DNA of 64,000 bases from Planctomycetota bacterium. Its GTDB lineage: Bacteria > Planctomycetota > UBA8742 > UBA2392. The notes below the pieces were generated by a model. It ran no database searches, had not been told where the DNA came from, and was given only the letters and a program-made list of their open reading frames with translations. The position numbers and the translations under genes are program-made. Of this stretch, positions 52,748-61,694 are shown one piece after another. The DNA is taken from positions 992,001-1,056,000 of the forward strand of contig JACKID010000001.1 of NCBI GenBank assembly GCA_020638675.1. Direction: 5' to 3'. Position 1 is the first letter of the stretch. Each line of letters starts with the position of its first letter.

Positions 52748-55700
52748 ATGAGCCAGAGGACGCTTCTGATCGCCCTCGCCGTGGTGGCACTGTTTGTGTT
52801 GGCCGGCGTCGCAACCTTAATCAGTACCGGTACGTTCAACCTGCTGGGCGGCGAGAATGCCAAACGCCCGAGCAATGTCGTTGCGGCCGGTGGCGAGGAT
52901 GATCCATTCGCCGAGCAGGCCGACGCGGAAACGCCCGTCCACTTTGACGGCACCGACGAACACGGGCGCTACATCAACGGCCCGAACGGCGAGCACATCT
53001 ACATCGACAGCAACGGGCGCCGCTACATCCTCGGGCCGGACGGCAAGCGCGTCTACGTGGACCCGCAAGGGCGCCCGGTCGGGCCGGACGGCAAGCCCCT
53101 GAAGAAGCTGCCGGGCGACGCCGGCGGGAGCGAAAATCGGAGTGGCTCAAAGACGGGCAACGGCGCCGAGCAGGACCCCGCGAAGCAGGACGACAAAGAG
53201 GAAGCCGCCAAGCCCGCCGAGCTGTCGGGGCAGGTCGTGGACGATTCCGGCAACGCCTACGAGGGCGCACACGTGACCGTGCAGGTCACCGGCGGCGAGT
53301 CCCGCAAAGCCGCCACGGACGAGAACGGGACGTTCAGTTTCGCCGACCTGCCGTCCGAAACGGTGCTGGTGCTGACGGCGAGCGACGACTTTGGCAACAG
53401 CAGCAAGCCTTACAGCACGCGGCTTGCGCCGGGCCCGACCAAGCTGAAGTCGCCGCTGGTGCTGCCGCGCGACACGGCAATCCGCGGCGTTGTACGCGAC
53501 GCGGAAACCGGACTGCCACTCGACGGCGCGCAGGTCGTGCTGTTCAGCCCGAGCAATCTGCGCGACGCGCAGGCTTCCCAGAGCGCTGACTTAGGCGGCG
53601 CGTTCGCGTTCCTGAAGCTGCTGCCGGGCGGCTACCGCATCGAGGTTTCGCGGAGCGGCTACGCGCCGCGAATTCTGAACAGCGTCGAGCCCCCCAGCAG
53701 CCTCATCGTCGAGATGTCGCCGGGCGCGGTCATCACCGGCAGTGTCAGCGACACCGGCGGCAACCCCATCGCGGGCGCACAGGTCAGCTGCGACTTCCGC
53801 GCCGAACCCGCGCAGTACTTCCACACCGAGGCCCTCAGCGACGAGTTGGGCAAGTACGTCGTGAAGTGCCAGCCGGAGAGCCAGCACAACACAGTGACTG
53901 TGCTGGCCGCAGGCTATCACGAAGAGCAGAAGACACTCGTCAAGAGTGGCAGTGTAGGCATCGACTTCACGATGCGTCCCATGACCGGTGTGGTGTTGGT
54001 GCGCGGGCGCCTCCTGCTCAAGTCGGGCGCGCCGGTGACGACGGCAACCTTCACGTCCTACGACGCCGACGGCAAATACCGAGGGATCCTGCAGCGGTCA
54101 GGGCCCAATGCTGACGGCCGATTCTGGTGCGGTCTGGACGACACCGCCGCCGAGCTCCGACTCCGGAGTCCGCCTCTGGCTGAGTTGCGCATTCCGATCA
54201 ATGCCGGCGACGGAGGAGAGATCGACCTTGGCGACCTCTACATGGACACCGGCTACACGGTGTTCGGCGTCATCACCAGGAAGGATGAGCCGGAAACCAA
54301 GATCGAGAACGCCACCGTTACCGTCGGCGCGGCCAAAGCCACGTCGGCCAAGGACGGCAGCTACCGCATCGAGGGCCTGAGCGCCGAGGAGTTCATCGTC
54401 CGCGTACTGCATGCCGCCTACCTCGGCACGGCCGTGAGGGTCACGCCCACGCCCGGGCAGTACGAGATCGAGCTGAACCTGGAACTCTCGACCGCGAACT
54501 TCGACGCGCGGGTGCACGTTACCGACGCGCAGACCAGCCAGCCGCTGGAGGGCGTGAAGATCACGCTCAGCGCGTACGGGCAGACTTTGTTCACGGATGC
54601 CGAAGGCAACGTGCACGTCGAGGGGCTGTCGTCGATGAAGGTCGACGCGCGCATCGAGAAGCAGGGCTACGCGACGGTCAACACCAGCATCCTCGCCGAT
54701 CAGCCCTCCAAGACCGCCGAAAAGCCGCCGCAGGAAATCGCGCTGCTGTACGGCAACACAATTCACGGCGTATGCACCAGCAACGGCGCGCCGTTGCCCG
54801 CCGCCAGCAAGGTCGAGATCTGGGGCACGAGCAAGCTTGAGGCGACCGTCTACACAGACACTGAGGGCAGCTACTCGACGGAGAGCCTGCCGGTCGGCCA
54901 GTACTTCGTCGCGATGCCGGAGTACCACTACGCCGCCCGAGCGGTTGAATTGACTGAAGAGGGCGCCGAGTTCGACATCGCGCTCGGGGCCATCTGCCAC
55001 CTGCGCGGCAAGCTGCTGCGCGCCAACGGCCAGCCGCACGCCAACGCGGGCATCTACATCTACCGCCGCGACAACGTGTACTGGACCGCTACCGCGCACT
55101 CCGGCCCCGATGGCAAGTACGAAGTCACCAACCTGTTCCCCGGCGACTGGGTGTTCTGCGCGCTCAAGACGCAGGGCGACACGGCCGCGCAATTCGCCGT
55201 CAACGTGAACGTCACCAACGCCGGCTGGAACGACGTGGACGTCCAGCTTCCCGCGATTACCGGCGTCGTCACCGGGCGAATCACGTATCCGAGCGGGCTA
55301 CCGGTCAAGAAAGCGCGCGTTGCGGTCACGAACCTGACGGCCAATTTCCCGCGCGCGCTGCTGGCCGCATACGTGGTGACGGACGACGACGGCAACTACA
55401 CGGCCGAGCGCCTTGAAAATGGCGCGCAGATGCAGGTGCGCGTCGGGGGCTACCAGGATGAAGCACAGACCGGCACTGCGTTCAGCGAAGTGCTGACGAT
55501 CCCGAGCGACAGCTCGCCGGTCGAGGCGAACTTCGTGGTCGCGGAAAAAGGGGTGACGGTCCGGGCTAGCATGCACCGCGCGGACGGCGGCCCGATCATG
55601 AGCGGCGGCCCGTTGTGCTACCTGTACGACGAGCAAGGTCGGCTCAGCGGTTTGTACTTCGGCGGCGGCACCTACAACGGGCACATCGACATGTACGACG

Positions 55701-55840
55701 TGGTGCCGGGAACGTACACCTTGGTGGTCTGCAACCGCGGCATGAAAAAGGCGGAAGTGCAGTTCAGCGTCGGCACCGAGCCGATCAGCACGGGCATCGA
55801 CGTGGTCGTCGAGCCCGAGGACAGGAGCAGCGGCGAATGA
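52748..55840 (+). CDS. Membrane-anchored protein with tandem carboxypeptidase-regulatory-like domains
   Basis: A 1030-residue protein from the ATG at 52748 (MSQRTLLIALAVVALF); a longer frame upstream overlaps the divergent gene and is rejected. An uncleaved or signal-anchor segment (about 5-24) is followed by a tyrosine/glycine-rich repeat (HGRYINGPNGEHIYI, RRYILGPDGKRVYV, PVGPDGKP). From about residue 158 come about eight beta-sandwich domains of the CarboxypepD_reg/transthyretin-like type (SGQVVDDSGNAYEGAHVTVQV; GVVRDAETGLPLDGAQVVLF; GSVSDTGGNPIAGAQV). Likely extracytoplasmic, binding or structural. It is the first gene of a tight plus-strand cluster. Confidence 0.75.
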   Translation: MSQRTLLIALAVVALFVLAGVATLISTGTFNLLGGENAKRPSNVVAAGGEDDPFAEQADAETPVHFDGTDEHGRYINGPNGEHIYIDSNGRRYILGPDGKRVYVDPQGRPVGPDGKPLKKLPGDAGGSENRSGSKTGNGAEQDPAKQDDKEEAAKPAELSGQVVDDSGNAYEGAHVTVQVTGGESRKAATDENGTFSFADLPSETVLVLTASDDFGNSSKPYSTRLAPGPTKLKSPLVLPRDTAIRGVVRDAETGLPLDGAQVVLFSPSNLRDAQASQSADLGGAFAFLKLLPGGYRIEVSRSGYAPRILNSVEPPSSLIVEMSPGAVITGSVSDTGGNPIAGAQVSCDFRAEPAQYFHTEALSDELGKYVVKCQPESQHNTVTVLAAGYHEEQKTLVKSGSVGIDFTMRPMTGVVLVRGRLLLKSGAPVTTATFTSYDADGKYRGILQRSGPNADGRFWCGLDDTAAELRLRSPPLAELRIPINAGDGGEIDLGDLYMDTGYTVFGVITRKDEPETKIENATVTVGAAKATSAKDGSYRIEGLSAEEFIVRVLHAAYLGTAVRVTPTPGQYEIELNLELSTANFDARVHVTDAQTSQPLEGVKITLSAYGQTLFTDAEGNVHVEGLSSMKVDARIEKQGYATVNTSILADQPSKTAEKPPQEIALLYGNTIHGVCTSNGAPLPAASKVEIWGTSKLEATVYTDTEGSYSTESLPVGQYFVAMPEYHYAARAVELTEEGAEFDIALGAICHLRGKLLRANGQPHANAGIYIYRRDNVYWTATAHSGPDGKYEVTNLFPGDWVFCALKTQGDTAAQFAVNVNVTNAGWNDVDVQLPAITGVVTGRITYPSGLPVKKARVAVTNLTANFPRALLAAYVVTDDDGNYTAERLENGAQMQVRVGGYQDEAQTGTAFSEVLTIPSDSSPVEANFVVAEKGVTVRASMHRADGGPIMSGGPLCYLYDEQGRLSGLYFGGGTYNGHIDMYDVVPGTYTLVVCNRGMKKAEVQFSVGTEPISTGIDVVVEPEDRSSGE

Positions 55841-56175
55841 GCGGCAGGAACGGATTGATTCTCGGGCTGGTGATCGGCGTGACAGTCGGGCTCGTTGCGG
55901 TACTTGTTACCATGCACGTGCTGAGCGAGCAGACGGTAACGAAGCAGGCCAGCGCCTACGACCAGGGGCTGAAGGACGGGCTGGAGATGGCGCAGGACCC
56001 GGGCGTCGGCATCGACATCAGCGGCAAGGTCAACACCGGGCTGATGGATGAGAATCGCGCACTGGCCCGCCAGATCGACGCCGCACGCACCGGGCTGGAA
56101 GCGTTGCAGGGCCGCGACGACCTGACGCCGCAGGCGAAAGACCAGGTCGCGCTGATCATGGAAGGCCTCAAGTAG
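55837..56175 (+). CDS. Small single-pass membrane protein
   Basis: A 112-residue protein whose ATG overlaps the preceding stop by 4 bp (ATGA). One N-terminal membrane helix (GLILGLVIGVTVGLVAVLVTM) is followed by a soluble helical part (YDQGLKDGLEMAQDP, NRALARQIDAARTGLEALQG). Not recognised. Coupling to the large repeat protein suggests a partnership. Confidence 0.6.
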   Translation: MSGRNGLILGLVIGVTVGLVAVLVTMHVLSEQTVTKQASAYDQGLKDGLEMAQDPGVGIDISGKVNTGLMDENRALARQIDAARTGLEALQGRDDLTPQAKDQVALIMEGLK

Positions 56176-56547
56176 ATGAAGCTCCGCAAGCTCGACGTGG
56201 CAGACATCCAGCAGCTCGCGGCGCACGCGTCGCTGAAGGGCGAATGCCTGTTGCTGCCGGGCACGCTCTCTGCACGCGCCGAGCTGGAAGAGCTGCCCAA
56301 GGAGCTGATCCCGAACCTGCCGGGCGTGATCCTGTGCAAGGCGTGCGGCGCATACATCGAGCGCCTGCTGAACGAGCGCGGCGTGGTCGTCACGTCGCCG
56401 GCCGACCCGGTCGATGCCGTACCGGACGGCGCGGATGTGGAGTTGGACCTGGTCGGCGGCGCGCTGACCGAACTCTCTTCGGGGCGCAGGTTCGCGCTCT
56501 CGGCGCTCAAGCCCGACCATCTGAAATTCGTGCGCACCCATGGCTGA
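56176..56547 (+). CDS. Small protein resembling the C-terminal part of LeuD/aconitase swivel domains
   Basis: A 123-residue protein starting directly after the previous stop (TAG-ATG). The segment GVILCKACGAYIERLLNERG, then PDGADVELDLVGGALTELSSGRRFAL and LKPDHLKFVR resembles the later half of isopropylmalate-dehydratase small subunits (the D-x-V-E-V-D-L...G-x-I-x-x-L-x-T-G-x-x-Y pattern), but the rest of a LeuD and any LeuC partner are missing. Two Cys (CKAC) are not typical. Function unknown; the similarity is by eye. Confidence 0.45.
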   Translation: MKLRKLDVADIQQLAAHASLKGECLLLPGTLSARAELEELPKELIPNLPGVILCKACGAYIERLLNERGVVVTSPADPVDAVPDGADVELDLVGGALTELSSGRRFALSALKPDHLKFVRTHG

Positions 56548-57592
56548 CCGGCTGCTGTTGCTGGGGGCGGCGGGCACCGTGGGCAGCCGCGTGGCGCTGG
56601 CGTTTCTTGAGGCCGGCTACGACGTGGTCTGTCTCGCGCGCAGCAAAGGCCACCGCAACCTGATGCTGGTCAAGGACTCCGGCGGCGAAGTGCGCTACGG
56701 CGACATGAACGATGACGCGGCGCTCAAGGACGCGCTGCAGGGTTGCCGCTACTTCGCGCACGCGGCCGCGCCCTACCCATGGAGCGGGCTGCACCTGCGA
56801 TTGAGCGGCTATCGTAATACCTGGGTGCCACAGGTGAAGCGCCACCTGGAGCTGGCCAAAGAGGCGGGCGTCGAGCGCGTCGTGTTCACCAGCAGCCTCA
56901 GTACAATCGGGCTGGCCAAGCCCGGCGAGCTCGCGACGGAAGAGCTGGCCTACGACCCGAGGCGACAGGGCGGCGGCAACTATTACCCGATAAAGCATGC
57001 AATCGAGCAGGCCGTGCTTGAGACCACCACGGGCGACAACCCGAAGGGACCGCCGACGGTACTGGTGAACCCGACCGGGCTTGTCGGGCCGGGCAGCCGC
57101 AACGCCGAGCTGTCGGGGGCGTGCGTGTTCTTTCAAGGGCTTACGCCGTTCATGGTGGACGCGAATCTCAACTTCGTCGACAGCCGCGACGTGGGGCGCG
57201 GCCACGTGCTGGCGCTGGAAAAGGGTACGCCCGGCGACCGCTACATCCTCGGCGGCGTGAACTGCCGCCTGCGCGACTTCGCCGAGCAGGTGACGCAGAT
57301 GGCGGGGATCAAACGCCCGATTGTCGTGCCGCGCGCGCTGGCGAAGATGGGCGCGTATTTCGCCGAGTGGTGGGGGCTGATCGGCGGCAAGCTCGGCGCG
57401 CTGACTCTGACCAGCTACTATCACCTCGAGTACGGGCAGCACTACAGCAGCGCGAAGGCCGAGCGCGAGCTCGGCTACAAACCCACGGCGGACCTTGCCT
57501 CGGCGATTCGGGCCGAGCTGGACTGGCACGGGGTGTACGCCAAGGCAGCGAACGAGATTTCAGGCCGCGAGCCACAGCCGGACAACGCGTGA
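56540..57592 (+). CDS. NAD(P)-dependent epimerase/dehydratase (extended SDR)
   Basis: A 350-residue extended short-chain dehydrogenase/reductase. The Rossmann motif LLLGAAGTVGSRV lies near the N-terminus, the catalytic YxxxK is YYPIKHAIE, with a TSSLSTIG stretch as the Ser-bearing strand, and substrate-domain features (NFVDSRDVGRGHVLAL, YILGG) are typical of dihydroflavonol-reductase/HpnA-like sugar or steroid dehydrogenases. Substrate unknown. The ATG overlaps the preceding stop by 8 bp, and the end overlaps the next gene's GTG by 4 bp. Confidence 0.82.
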   Translation: MADRLLLLGAAGTVGSRVALAFLEAGYDVVCLARSKGHRNLMLVKDSGGEVRYGDMNDDAALKDALQGCRYFAHAAAPYPWSGLHLRLSGYRNTWVPQVKRHLELAKEAGVERVVFTSSLSTIGLAKPGELATEELAYDPRRQGGGNYYPIKHAIEQAVLETTTGDNPKGPPTVLVNPTGLVGPGSRNAELSGACVFFQGLTPFMVDANLNFVDSRDVGRGHVLALEKGTPGDRYILGGVNCRLRDFAEQVTQMAGIKRPIVVPRALAKMGAYFAEWWGLIGGKLGALTLTSYYHLEYGQHYSSAKAERELGYKPTADLASAIRAELDWHGVYAKAANEISGREPQPDNA

Positions 57593-58167
57593 ACTACCTT
57601 GCCCACATGGTTGTTTCCGACGGCACGCCCAAGGGGCTGGTCGGCAACCTGGCGGGCGACTTTGTGCGTGGCGTCGACGTTGCGAGCATGCCCCGGCATC
57701 TGCAGGACGGCGTCGCGCTGCACCGCGCCGTGGATCGCTTTACCGATGCACACCCGCTGGTTATGCAAAGCCGCGCCCGCCTGCCCCAACGCTGGCGGCA
57801 CTATCGCGGCGTGCTGGTGGACGTCTTCTATGACCACTTTCTCGCGCGCGACTTCGAATCGCACGTCGGCGAGCCGCTGGACGGCTTCGCAGGGCGCGTC
57901 TACACGGCGCTGCGCGACCAGCACGAGACGCTTCCGCCGCGCCTGCAACGTGCCGCACCGGCGATGATCGAGCACGATTGGCTGCGCGCCTACGCGCACG
58001 TCGAGGGGCTGGAAGCCGTGCTGCGCGGCATGTCGCGTCGTGCGAGGCGCGAAGTTGCGCTGGATGCAGCCACCGCTGACCTGCGCGAACACTACGCCGC
58101 GTTCGAGCGCGACTTCGCCGAGTTCTTCCCGCAACTGCGCCGATTCGCCTCCCGCGCATCCATGTGA
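57589..58167 (+). CDS. acpH: Acyl carrier protein phosphodiesterase (AcpH-like)
   Basis: A 192-residue protein starting at the GTG 57589-57591, which overlaps the SDR stop (GTGA). Conserved AcpH pattern: NYLAHMVVS, GLVGNLAGDFVRG, GVALHRAVDRFTDAHPLV, VDVFYDHFLARDF, and the C-terminal RAYAHVEGLEAVLRGMSRR. AcpH removes the phosphopantetheine arm from ACP, a metal-dependent HD-like hydrolase. The His/Asp residues expected for metal binding (LHRAVDRFTD; YDHFLA) are present. Confidence 0.85.
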   Translation: MNYLAHMVVSDGTPKGLVGNLAGDFVRGVDVASMPRHLQDGVALHRAVDRFTDAHPLVMQSRARLPQRWRHYRGVLVDVFYDHFLARDFESHVGEPLDGFAGRVYTALRDQHETLPPRLQRAAPAMIEHDWLRAYAHVEGLEAVLRGMSRRARREVALDAATADLREHYAAFERDFAEFFPQLRRFASRASM

Positions 58168-58204
58168 TACCCTTGGGTATAGTCTGAACGTGAGGAGGCC
58201 GGGC

Positions 58205-58465
58205 ATGCGGATTCTTTACGACAAGCAGACAGACACGGCCTACCTTGAGCTGTGCGGCGTGACCGACAAATCGCGCACGCACGCGTGCGACCCGATGGAA
58301 GTGAACGGCGAGATCAACCTGGATTTCGGCCCCGACGGCGAATTGATCGGGCTCGAGATCCAGCAGGCCATGCGCATGCTGCCCGCTGAATTGCTGGCGA
58401 ACGCGCACAAGCGGCGGATCAGCAGCCGGATCGCACCCCCGGCCGTGCCACCGCCGGGTGCATGA
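58205..58465 (+). CDS. DUF2283 family protein
   Basis: An 86-residue small protein. The ATG at 58205 has GAGGAGG six bases upstream, deciding this start over a longer frame. The pattern MRILYDKQTDTAYLEL...EINLDFGPDGELIGLEIQQAM is the DUF2283 signature (D-x-D-x-Y and EIGLEI-like strands). Molecular role unknown. Family members are often found next to toxin-like or phage genes, but nothing like that is adjacent here. It ends just before the convergent Maf gene. Confidence 0.85.
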   Translation: MRILYDKQTDTAYLELCGVTDKSRTHACDPMEVNGEINLDFGPDGELIGLEIQQAMRMLPAELLANAHKRRISSRIAPPAVPPPGA

Positions 58466-59047
58466 TCAGGCGTCCAGCTTGAACAGCAGCGGCAGCAGGC
58501 GCTCGATCGGCAGCCCCATGATGTTGGCGTAGCTGCCGCGCCAGGATTTCACAAAGCTCTGCCCGCTCTCGATGCAGAGCGCGCCGCACTTGCCCATCGG
58601 CTCGCCGCTGGCGACGTACTCCGCGATCTTGTCATCGGGCGCGTCTTTCATCTCGACCAGGCTGGTGTCGTCGAACGTCCAGCTTTGCATGTCGTTGGTT
58701 TCGATTACGCAGACGCCGGTGATCACCCGTTGCAGGCCCGAGGTGCATGAGCGTTTGATCATGCGCCTGGCGTCATCCTCGTCGGCGGGCTTGCCGATGA
58801 TGTCGCCGTCGATCGCGCAGATGGTATCGGCCGCGATCACCAGCTTGCCCGCGCCGACCCTGGTCGCGACGGCCTGCGCCTTGCGGGTCGCCAGATCGCG
58901 GGCGTAGGAGACAGGCTCGGCCTTGGGTTGCAGGCTTTCGTCCACGTCGCTGACGATGACGGCGAACTCCACGCCGACGTCGCGCAGGATCTGCGCACGG
59001 TACGGCGAGCCTGAGGCCAGCACTACTTTTCGAGACAGCAATCCCAT
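58466..59047 (-). CDS. maf: Maf-family nucleoside triphosphate pyrophosphatase
   Basis: A 193-residue house-cleaning enzyme that hydrolyses non-canonical or canonical NTPs to NMP. Motifs VVLASGSPYRAQIL (S-x-R/K near N-terminus), VIVSDVDES, ARDLATRKAQAVA, IAADTICAIDGDIIGKP, and the late SWRGSYANIMGLPI. The YGSYANIMGLP-type loop and DE pair fit Maf. Previously called septum formation protein. It lies 21 bp downstream of the YkgJ-like gene. Confidence 0.9.
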   Translation of the reverse strand: MGLLSRKVVLASGSPYRAQILRDVGVEFAVIVSDVDESLQPKAEPVSYARDLATRKAQAVATRVGAGKLVIAADTICAIDGDIIGKPADEDDARRMIKRSCTSGLQRVITGVCVIETNDMQSWTFDDTSLVEMKDAPDDKIAEYVASGEPMGKCGALCIESGQSFVKSWRGSYANIMGLPIERLLPLLFKLDA

Positions 59048-59068
59048 GGTGTGCGTCTTTGCCTGCTT

Positions 59069-59563
59069 CTATTCAACGCCGTTGCGCCTGCGGCCATCCA
59101 GCTCGTTTTCCAGTTGTGCCTCTATTTCATCGCAGGGCACGTGCGTGTCTGCACCGATGCCCGGGCACTGTTCCGCTTCTCTGGCCCAGGTTTCCGGTGC
59201 GCGAATGATGCTCGGCCAGAAGGGGTAGGTGCGGCACTGCGTCGGTCTGACTTCGTAGATACTGCAGCCGCCGTTCTCGAGGAACACGCAGTCCTTGTTC
59301 GGTTTCTCAATCAGGCTGAAGGCGTAGTCGATCTGGCGAATGTACTTGCGGGTGAACGTGTCGAAATCAACGCCTTTGAACTTCGCGATGGCTTCCATTT
59401 CGTCGGCGTTCAGCCAGACGTAGCCCTCGCCCCGCTGGCCGGAGCAGCACGCCGAGCATTCCGGCGCCTGGCAGCGGAAGTTGACGCCGTCGGCGTACCA
59501 TGCGCCGGCACGTTTCGCGCGTAACAGCGCCTCCGCCTTTGACTTGCTCTTCCCGTCGGCCAT
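59069..59563 (-). CDS. YkgJ family cysteine-cluster protein
   Basis: A 164-residue protein from the ATG at 59561-59563 (MADGKSKSKAEALL). A Lys/Ala-rich head is followed by the zinc/iron-chelate cysteine pattern of YkgJ (UPF0153): FRCQAPECSACCSGQ, then CVFLENGGCSIYEVRPTQCRTYPFW. The cysteines (six or more) probably bind a metal cluster. Biochemical function undefined. A longer frame upstream is not homologous. Divergent from the sigma factor gene. Confidence 0.85.
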   Translation of the reverse strand: MADGKSKSKAEALLRAKRAGAWYADGVNFRCQAPECSACCSGQRGEGYVWLNADEMEAIAKFKGVDFDTFTRKYIRQIDYAFSLIEKPNKDCVFLENGGCSIYEVRPTQCRTYPFWPSIIRAPETWAREAEQCPGIGADTHVPCDEIEAQLENELDGRRRNGVE

Positions 59564-59679
59564 GGGCTCAGCATAGTGCAGTGAACGCTTTGCGGCATCT
59601 GCCCGTTTTGAATGGGGTCGTATTTTCCTGTTTTCCCCGTCAGGCGGCAGTCTGGCCGGGAACCTTTCACTGGACAAAC

Positions 59680-60231
59680 GTGACTGGCGCACCCGACGAC
59701 GAGGCATTGATCAGGCAGGCGCGGCGGGGCGACCACGAGGCCTTTGGACGCCTCGTTGAGCGCTACTACCGCGCTGCGTATGCCAGTGCCTACGCGGTCT
59801 TGGGAAACGCCGGCGATGCCGAGGAGATCGCCCAGGAAACGTTCGTCCAGGTGTATGAGAAGCTGGACCGGCTGCGCGAACCCGGCGCGTTGACAAGCTG
59901 GATCTGGCGGATCGCACGGGATTCGGCCTTGAAATACATACGAAAGAACAAGCGCATCAAGCCCGTGGGCGATGCGCCGGACCTGAAACTCGATGAGGAC
60001 CGCCCGCACGAGCCGCTGGTGGCCGCCGAGGACAAAGAGCAACTGATGGCCGCGCTGACCGAGCTGCCGGACGAGATGCGCGAGGCGGTGCTGATGCGGT
60101 ACTGGGAAGAGCTTGAGTACGAAGAAATGGCCGAGCGCACCGGTGTGAGCGCTACAGCGCTCTATCAGCGCGTTTGTCGCGGGCTGAAGCGCCTGCGCGA
60201 AACGATCGAACGCAAGGATGCCCTCGCATGA
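59680..60231 (+). CDS. ECF sigma factor (RpoE-like)
   Basis: A 183-residue sigma-70 family extracytoplasmic-function factor. It starts at GTG 59680-59682 (VTGAPDDEALIRQARRGDHEAF); no strong ribosome-binding site is present. Region 2 (YYRAAYASAYAVLGNAGDAEEIAQETFVQVYEKL) and region 4 (LPDEMREAVLMRYWEELEYEEMAERTGVSATALYQRVCRGLKRL) are complete, and regions 3 and 1.1 are absent. GGAACCTTT 18 bp upstream resembles the -35 of ECF-type promoters and hints at autoregulation. Next to a presumptive anti-sigma gene with ATGA overlap. Confidence 0.9.
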   Translation: MTGAPDDEALIRQARRGDHEAFGRLVERYYRAAYASAYAVLGNAGDAEEIAQETFVQVYEKLDRLREPGALTSWIWRIARDSALKYIRKNKRIKPVGDAPDLKLDEDRPHEPLVAAEDKEQLMAALTELPDEMREAVLMRYWEELEYEEMAERTGVSATALYQRVCRGLKRLRETIERKDALA

Positions 60232-61130
60232 CGAGCAATCACGAAGCCGAAGGCTACGACAACACACCCGAAGGGCGCGAGCTGGTTGCGTTGCTGAAGC
60301 GCCATGCCCCGCCGGCCGTGAACGCGCGTGCGGGCGCCGAAGCCGTCATGAAGCGCATCGGCAAGCCGCGCGGACGATTGCTGCGCGTCGGCACGTGGCT
60401 GCCGCCGTTGGTCGGTGCGGCTGCGGCGGTGGCCCTGGCCTTCGTGATCTTCAGCCCCAAGCCCGATGTCCAGCCGACCACCCCGCCCGAGGTTGCCGCG
60501 AACAAGGTCGCACCGGCGCCGACGCAGGCGGAAATCCGCCACGATCGCAGCTTCCCGGAGATTGTGGCATTGGTTCGAGGCAACAGCGGCGACGGCGTGC
60601 TGATTGACGCCGGACTCAAGGACGGGCTGCGCGTGGGGGACATGCTGCTCGGGTCGGGCGGCGTGAAGGCGCGGGTGACGGCCCTAGGCGTGTTCGATGC
60701 GCGCGTGGCGGTCACGGGCGGAGTCCCGGTAAAGGGCGCGGAGCTGCGGACCCCGGTCACCACCGAGGCGCAGTCGCGTGCGGCGAAGTACGCCGACTTC
60801 GGCGGCGATCCCGGCGCGTTCCTCGAATTCGGCGTGTTGCTGAGCGCCATGCCGCTGTCGGAAGCGCGCATGCTGGGCATCTCGGACGGCGCAGCCATGC
60901 GAGTCGATGAGACCATACCCGCGCTGCTGCGCGATCCTGCTTCCGCCCCGCAGGCCACGCTTGCGGCGCAGCTCGATCTGCGCGCGGGCGACGTGCTGGT
61001 TGAGGTGAACGGCGCGCACATCGGCTCGTCCAACGACCTCGGCAACGCCCTTGGCTGGAGTCTAGACCCGAAACTGCTCACGGTCCGCATCCTGCGCAAC
61101 GGCAGGCAACTCGACCTGAAACTTCGCTAA
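60228..61130 (+). CDS. Membrane-anchored anti-sigma-like protein with PDZ domain
   Basis: A 300-residue protein whose ATG overlaps the ECF stop by 4 bp. A short cytoplasmic head (residues 1-50, GRELVALLKRHAPP; Ala-rich) precedes one membrane segment (about 57-75, VGAAAAVALAFVIF). The extracytoplasmic part has a first PDZ-like portion (SGDGVLIDAGLKDGLRVGDMLLGSGGV) and a C-terminal PDZ core (ATLAAQLDLRAGDVLVEVNGAHIGSSNDLG). Position and topology suggest it controls the adjacent ECF factor, with PDZ sensing envelope stress. No HxxxCxxC zinc-anti-sigma motif is visible, so direct sigma binding is an inference. Confidence 0.65.
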   Translation: MTSNHEAEGYDNTPEGRELVALLKRHAPPAVNARAGAEAVMKRIGKPRGRLLRVGTWLPPLVGAAAAVALAFVIFSPKPDVQPTTPPEVAANKVAPAPTQAEIRHDRSFPEIVALVRGNSGDGVLIDAGLKDGLRVGDMLLGSGGVKARVTALGVFDARVAVTGGVPVKGAELRTPVTTEAQSRAAKYADFGGDPGAFLEFGVLLSAMPLSEARMLGISDGAAMRVDETIPALLRDPASAPQATLAAQLDLRAGDVLVEVNGAHIGSSNDLGNALGWSLDPKLLTVRILRNGRQLDLKLR

Positions 61131-61187
61131 GGCAGATTTTCTTCGGAATCTTGAATACTCTTGGCCTCCCGCCCCCGGTTAAGGGCG

Positions 61188-61694
61188 ATGGAAGCCCTGT
61201 CGATGGAAATCGTGCCCGACCGCGAGACGCTGGTACGCCGACACCATGTCGGCGTCTGGCGCTATCTGCGCTTTCTCGGCGCTGATCGCACGCTGGCCGA
61301 CGACCTGACGCAGGAGACGTTCCTGGTTTTCCTGCGCAAGCCGTTCACGTTCCAGGGACATGAGCCCACGGCCGCCTACCTTCGCGGCATCGCGCGCTTC
61401 ACGTACCTCGAGGCTCGCCGCCAGCAGTCGTCGGAGTCAGCCATGGAAGCGGCCGATGCTGTCTTCGTCGAATATGCCGGGGACAGCCAGGGTGACGCCT
61501 ATCTGGACGCCTTGCAGGAATGCGAGCGCACACTGGCGGGCAAGGCCCGCGAAGCGGTGCAGCTGCAGTATCGCGACCAGCTTGGCCTGGAGGCAATCGG
61601 CGCGGCGCTGGGGATGAAGGCCAACGGCGTGAAGACGCTGCTGCAGCGGGCACGACAGCACCTGCGTGATTGCATCGAACGGAGGCTGCGATGA
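61188..61694 (+). CDS. ECF sigma factor, second copy
   Basis: A 168-residue ECF factor starting at ATG 61188-61190 (MEALSMEIVPDRE; a further ATG at 61203 is possible). Region 2 (VWRYLRFLGADRTLADDLTQETFLVFLR) and region 4 (AREAVQLQYRDQLGLEAIGAALGMKANGVKTLLQRARQHL) are recognisable, though less similar to RpoE than the first copy. It is 57 bp downstream of the previous anti-sigma-like gene and overlaps the next gene by 4 bp (ATGA). Confidence 0.85.
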   Translation: MEALSMEIVPDRETLVRRHHVGVWRYLRFLGADRTLADDLTQETFLVFLRKPFTFQGHEPTAAYLRGIARFTYLEARRQQSSESAMEAADAVFVEYAGDSQGDAYLDALQECERTLAGKAREAVQLQYRDQLGLEAIGAALGMKANGVKTLLQRARQHLRDCIERRLR

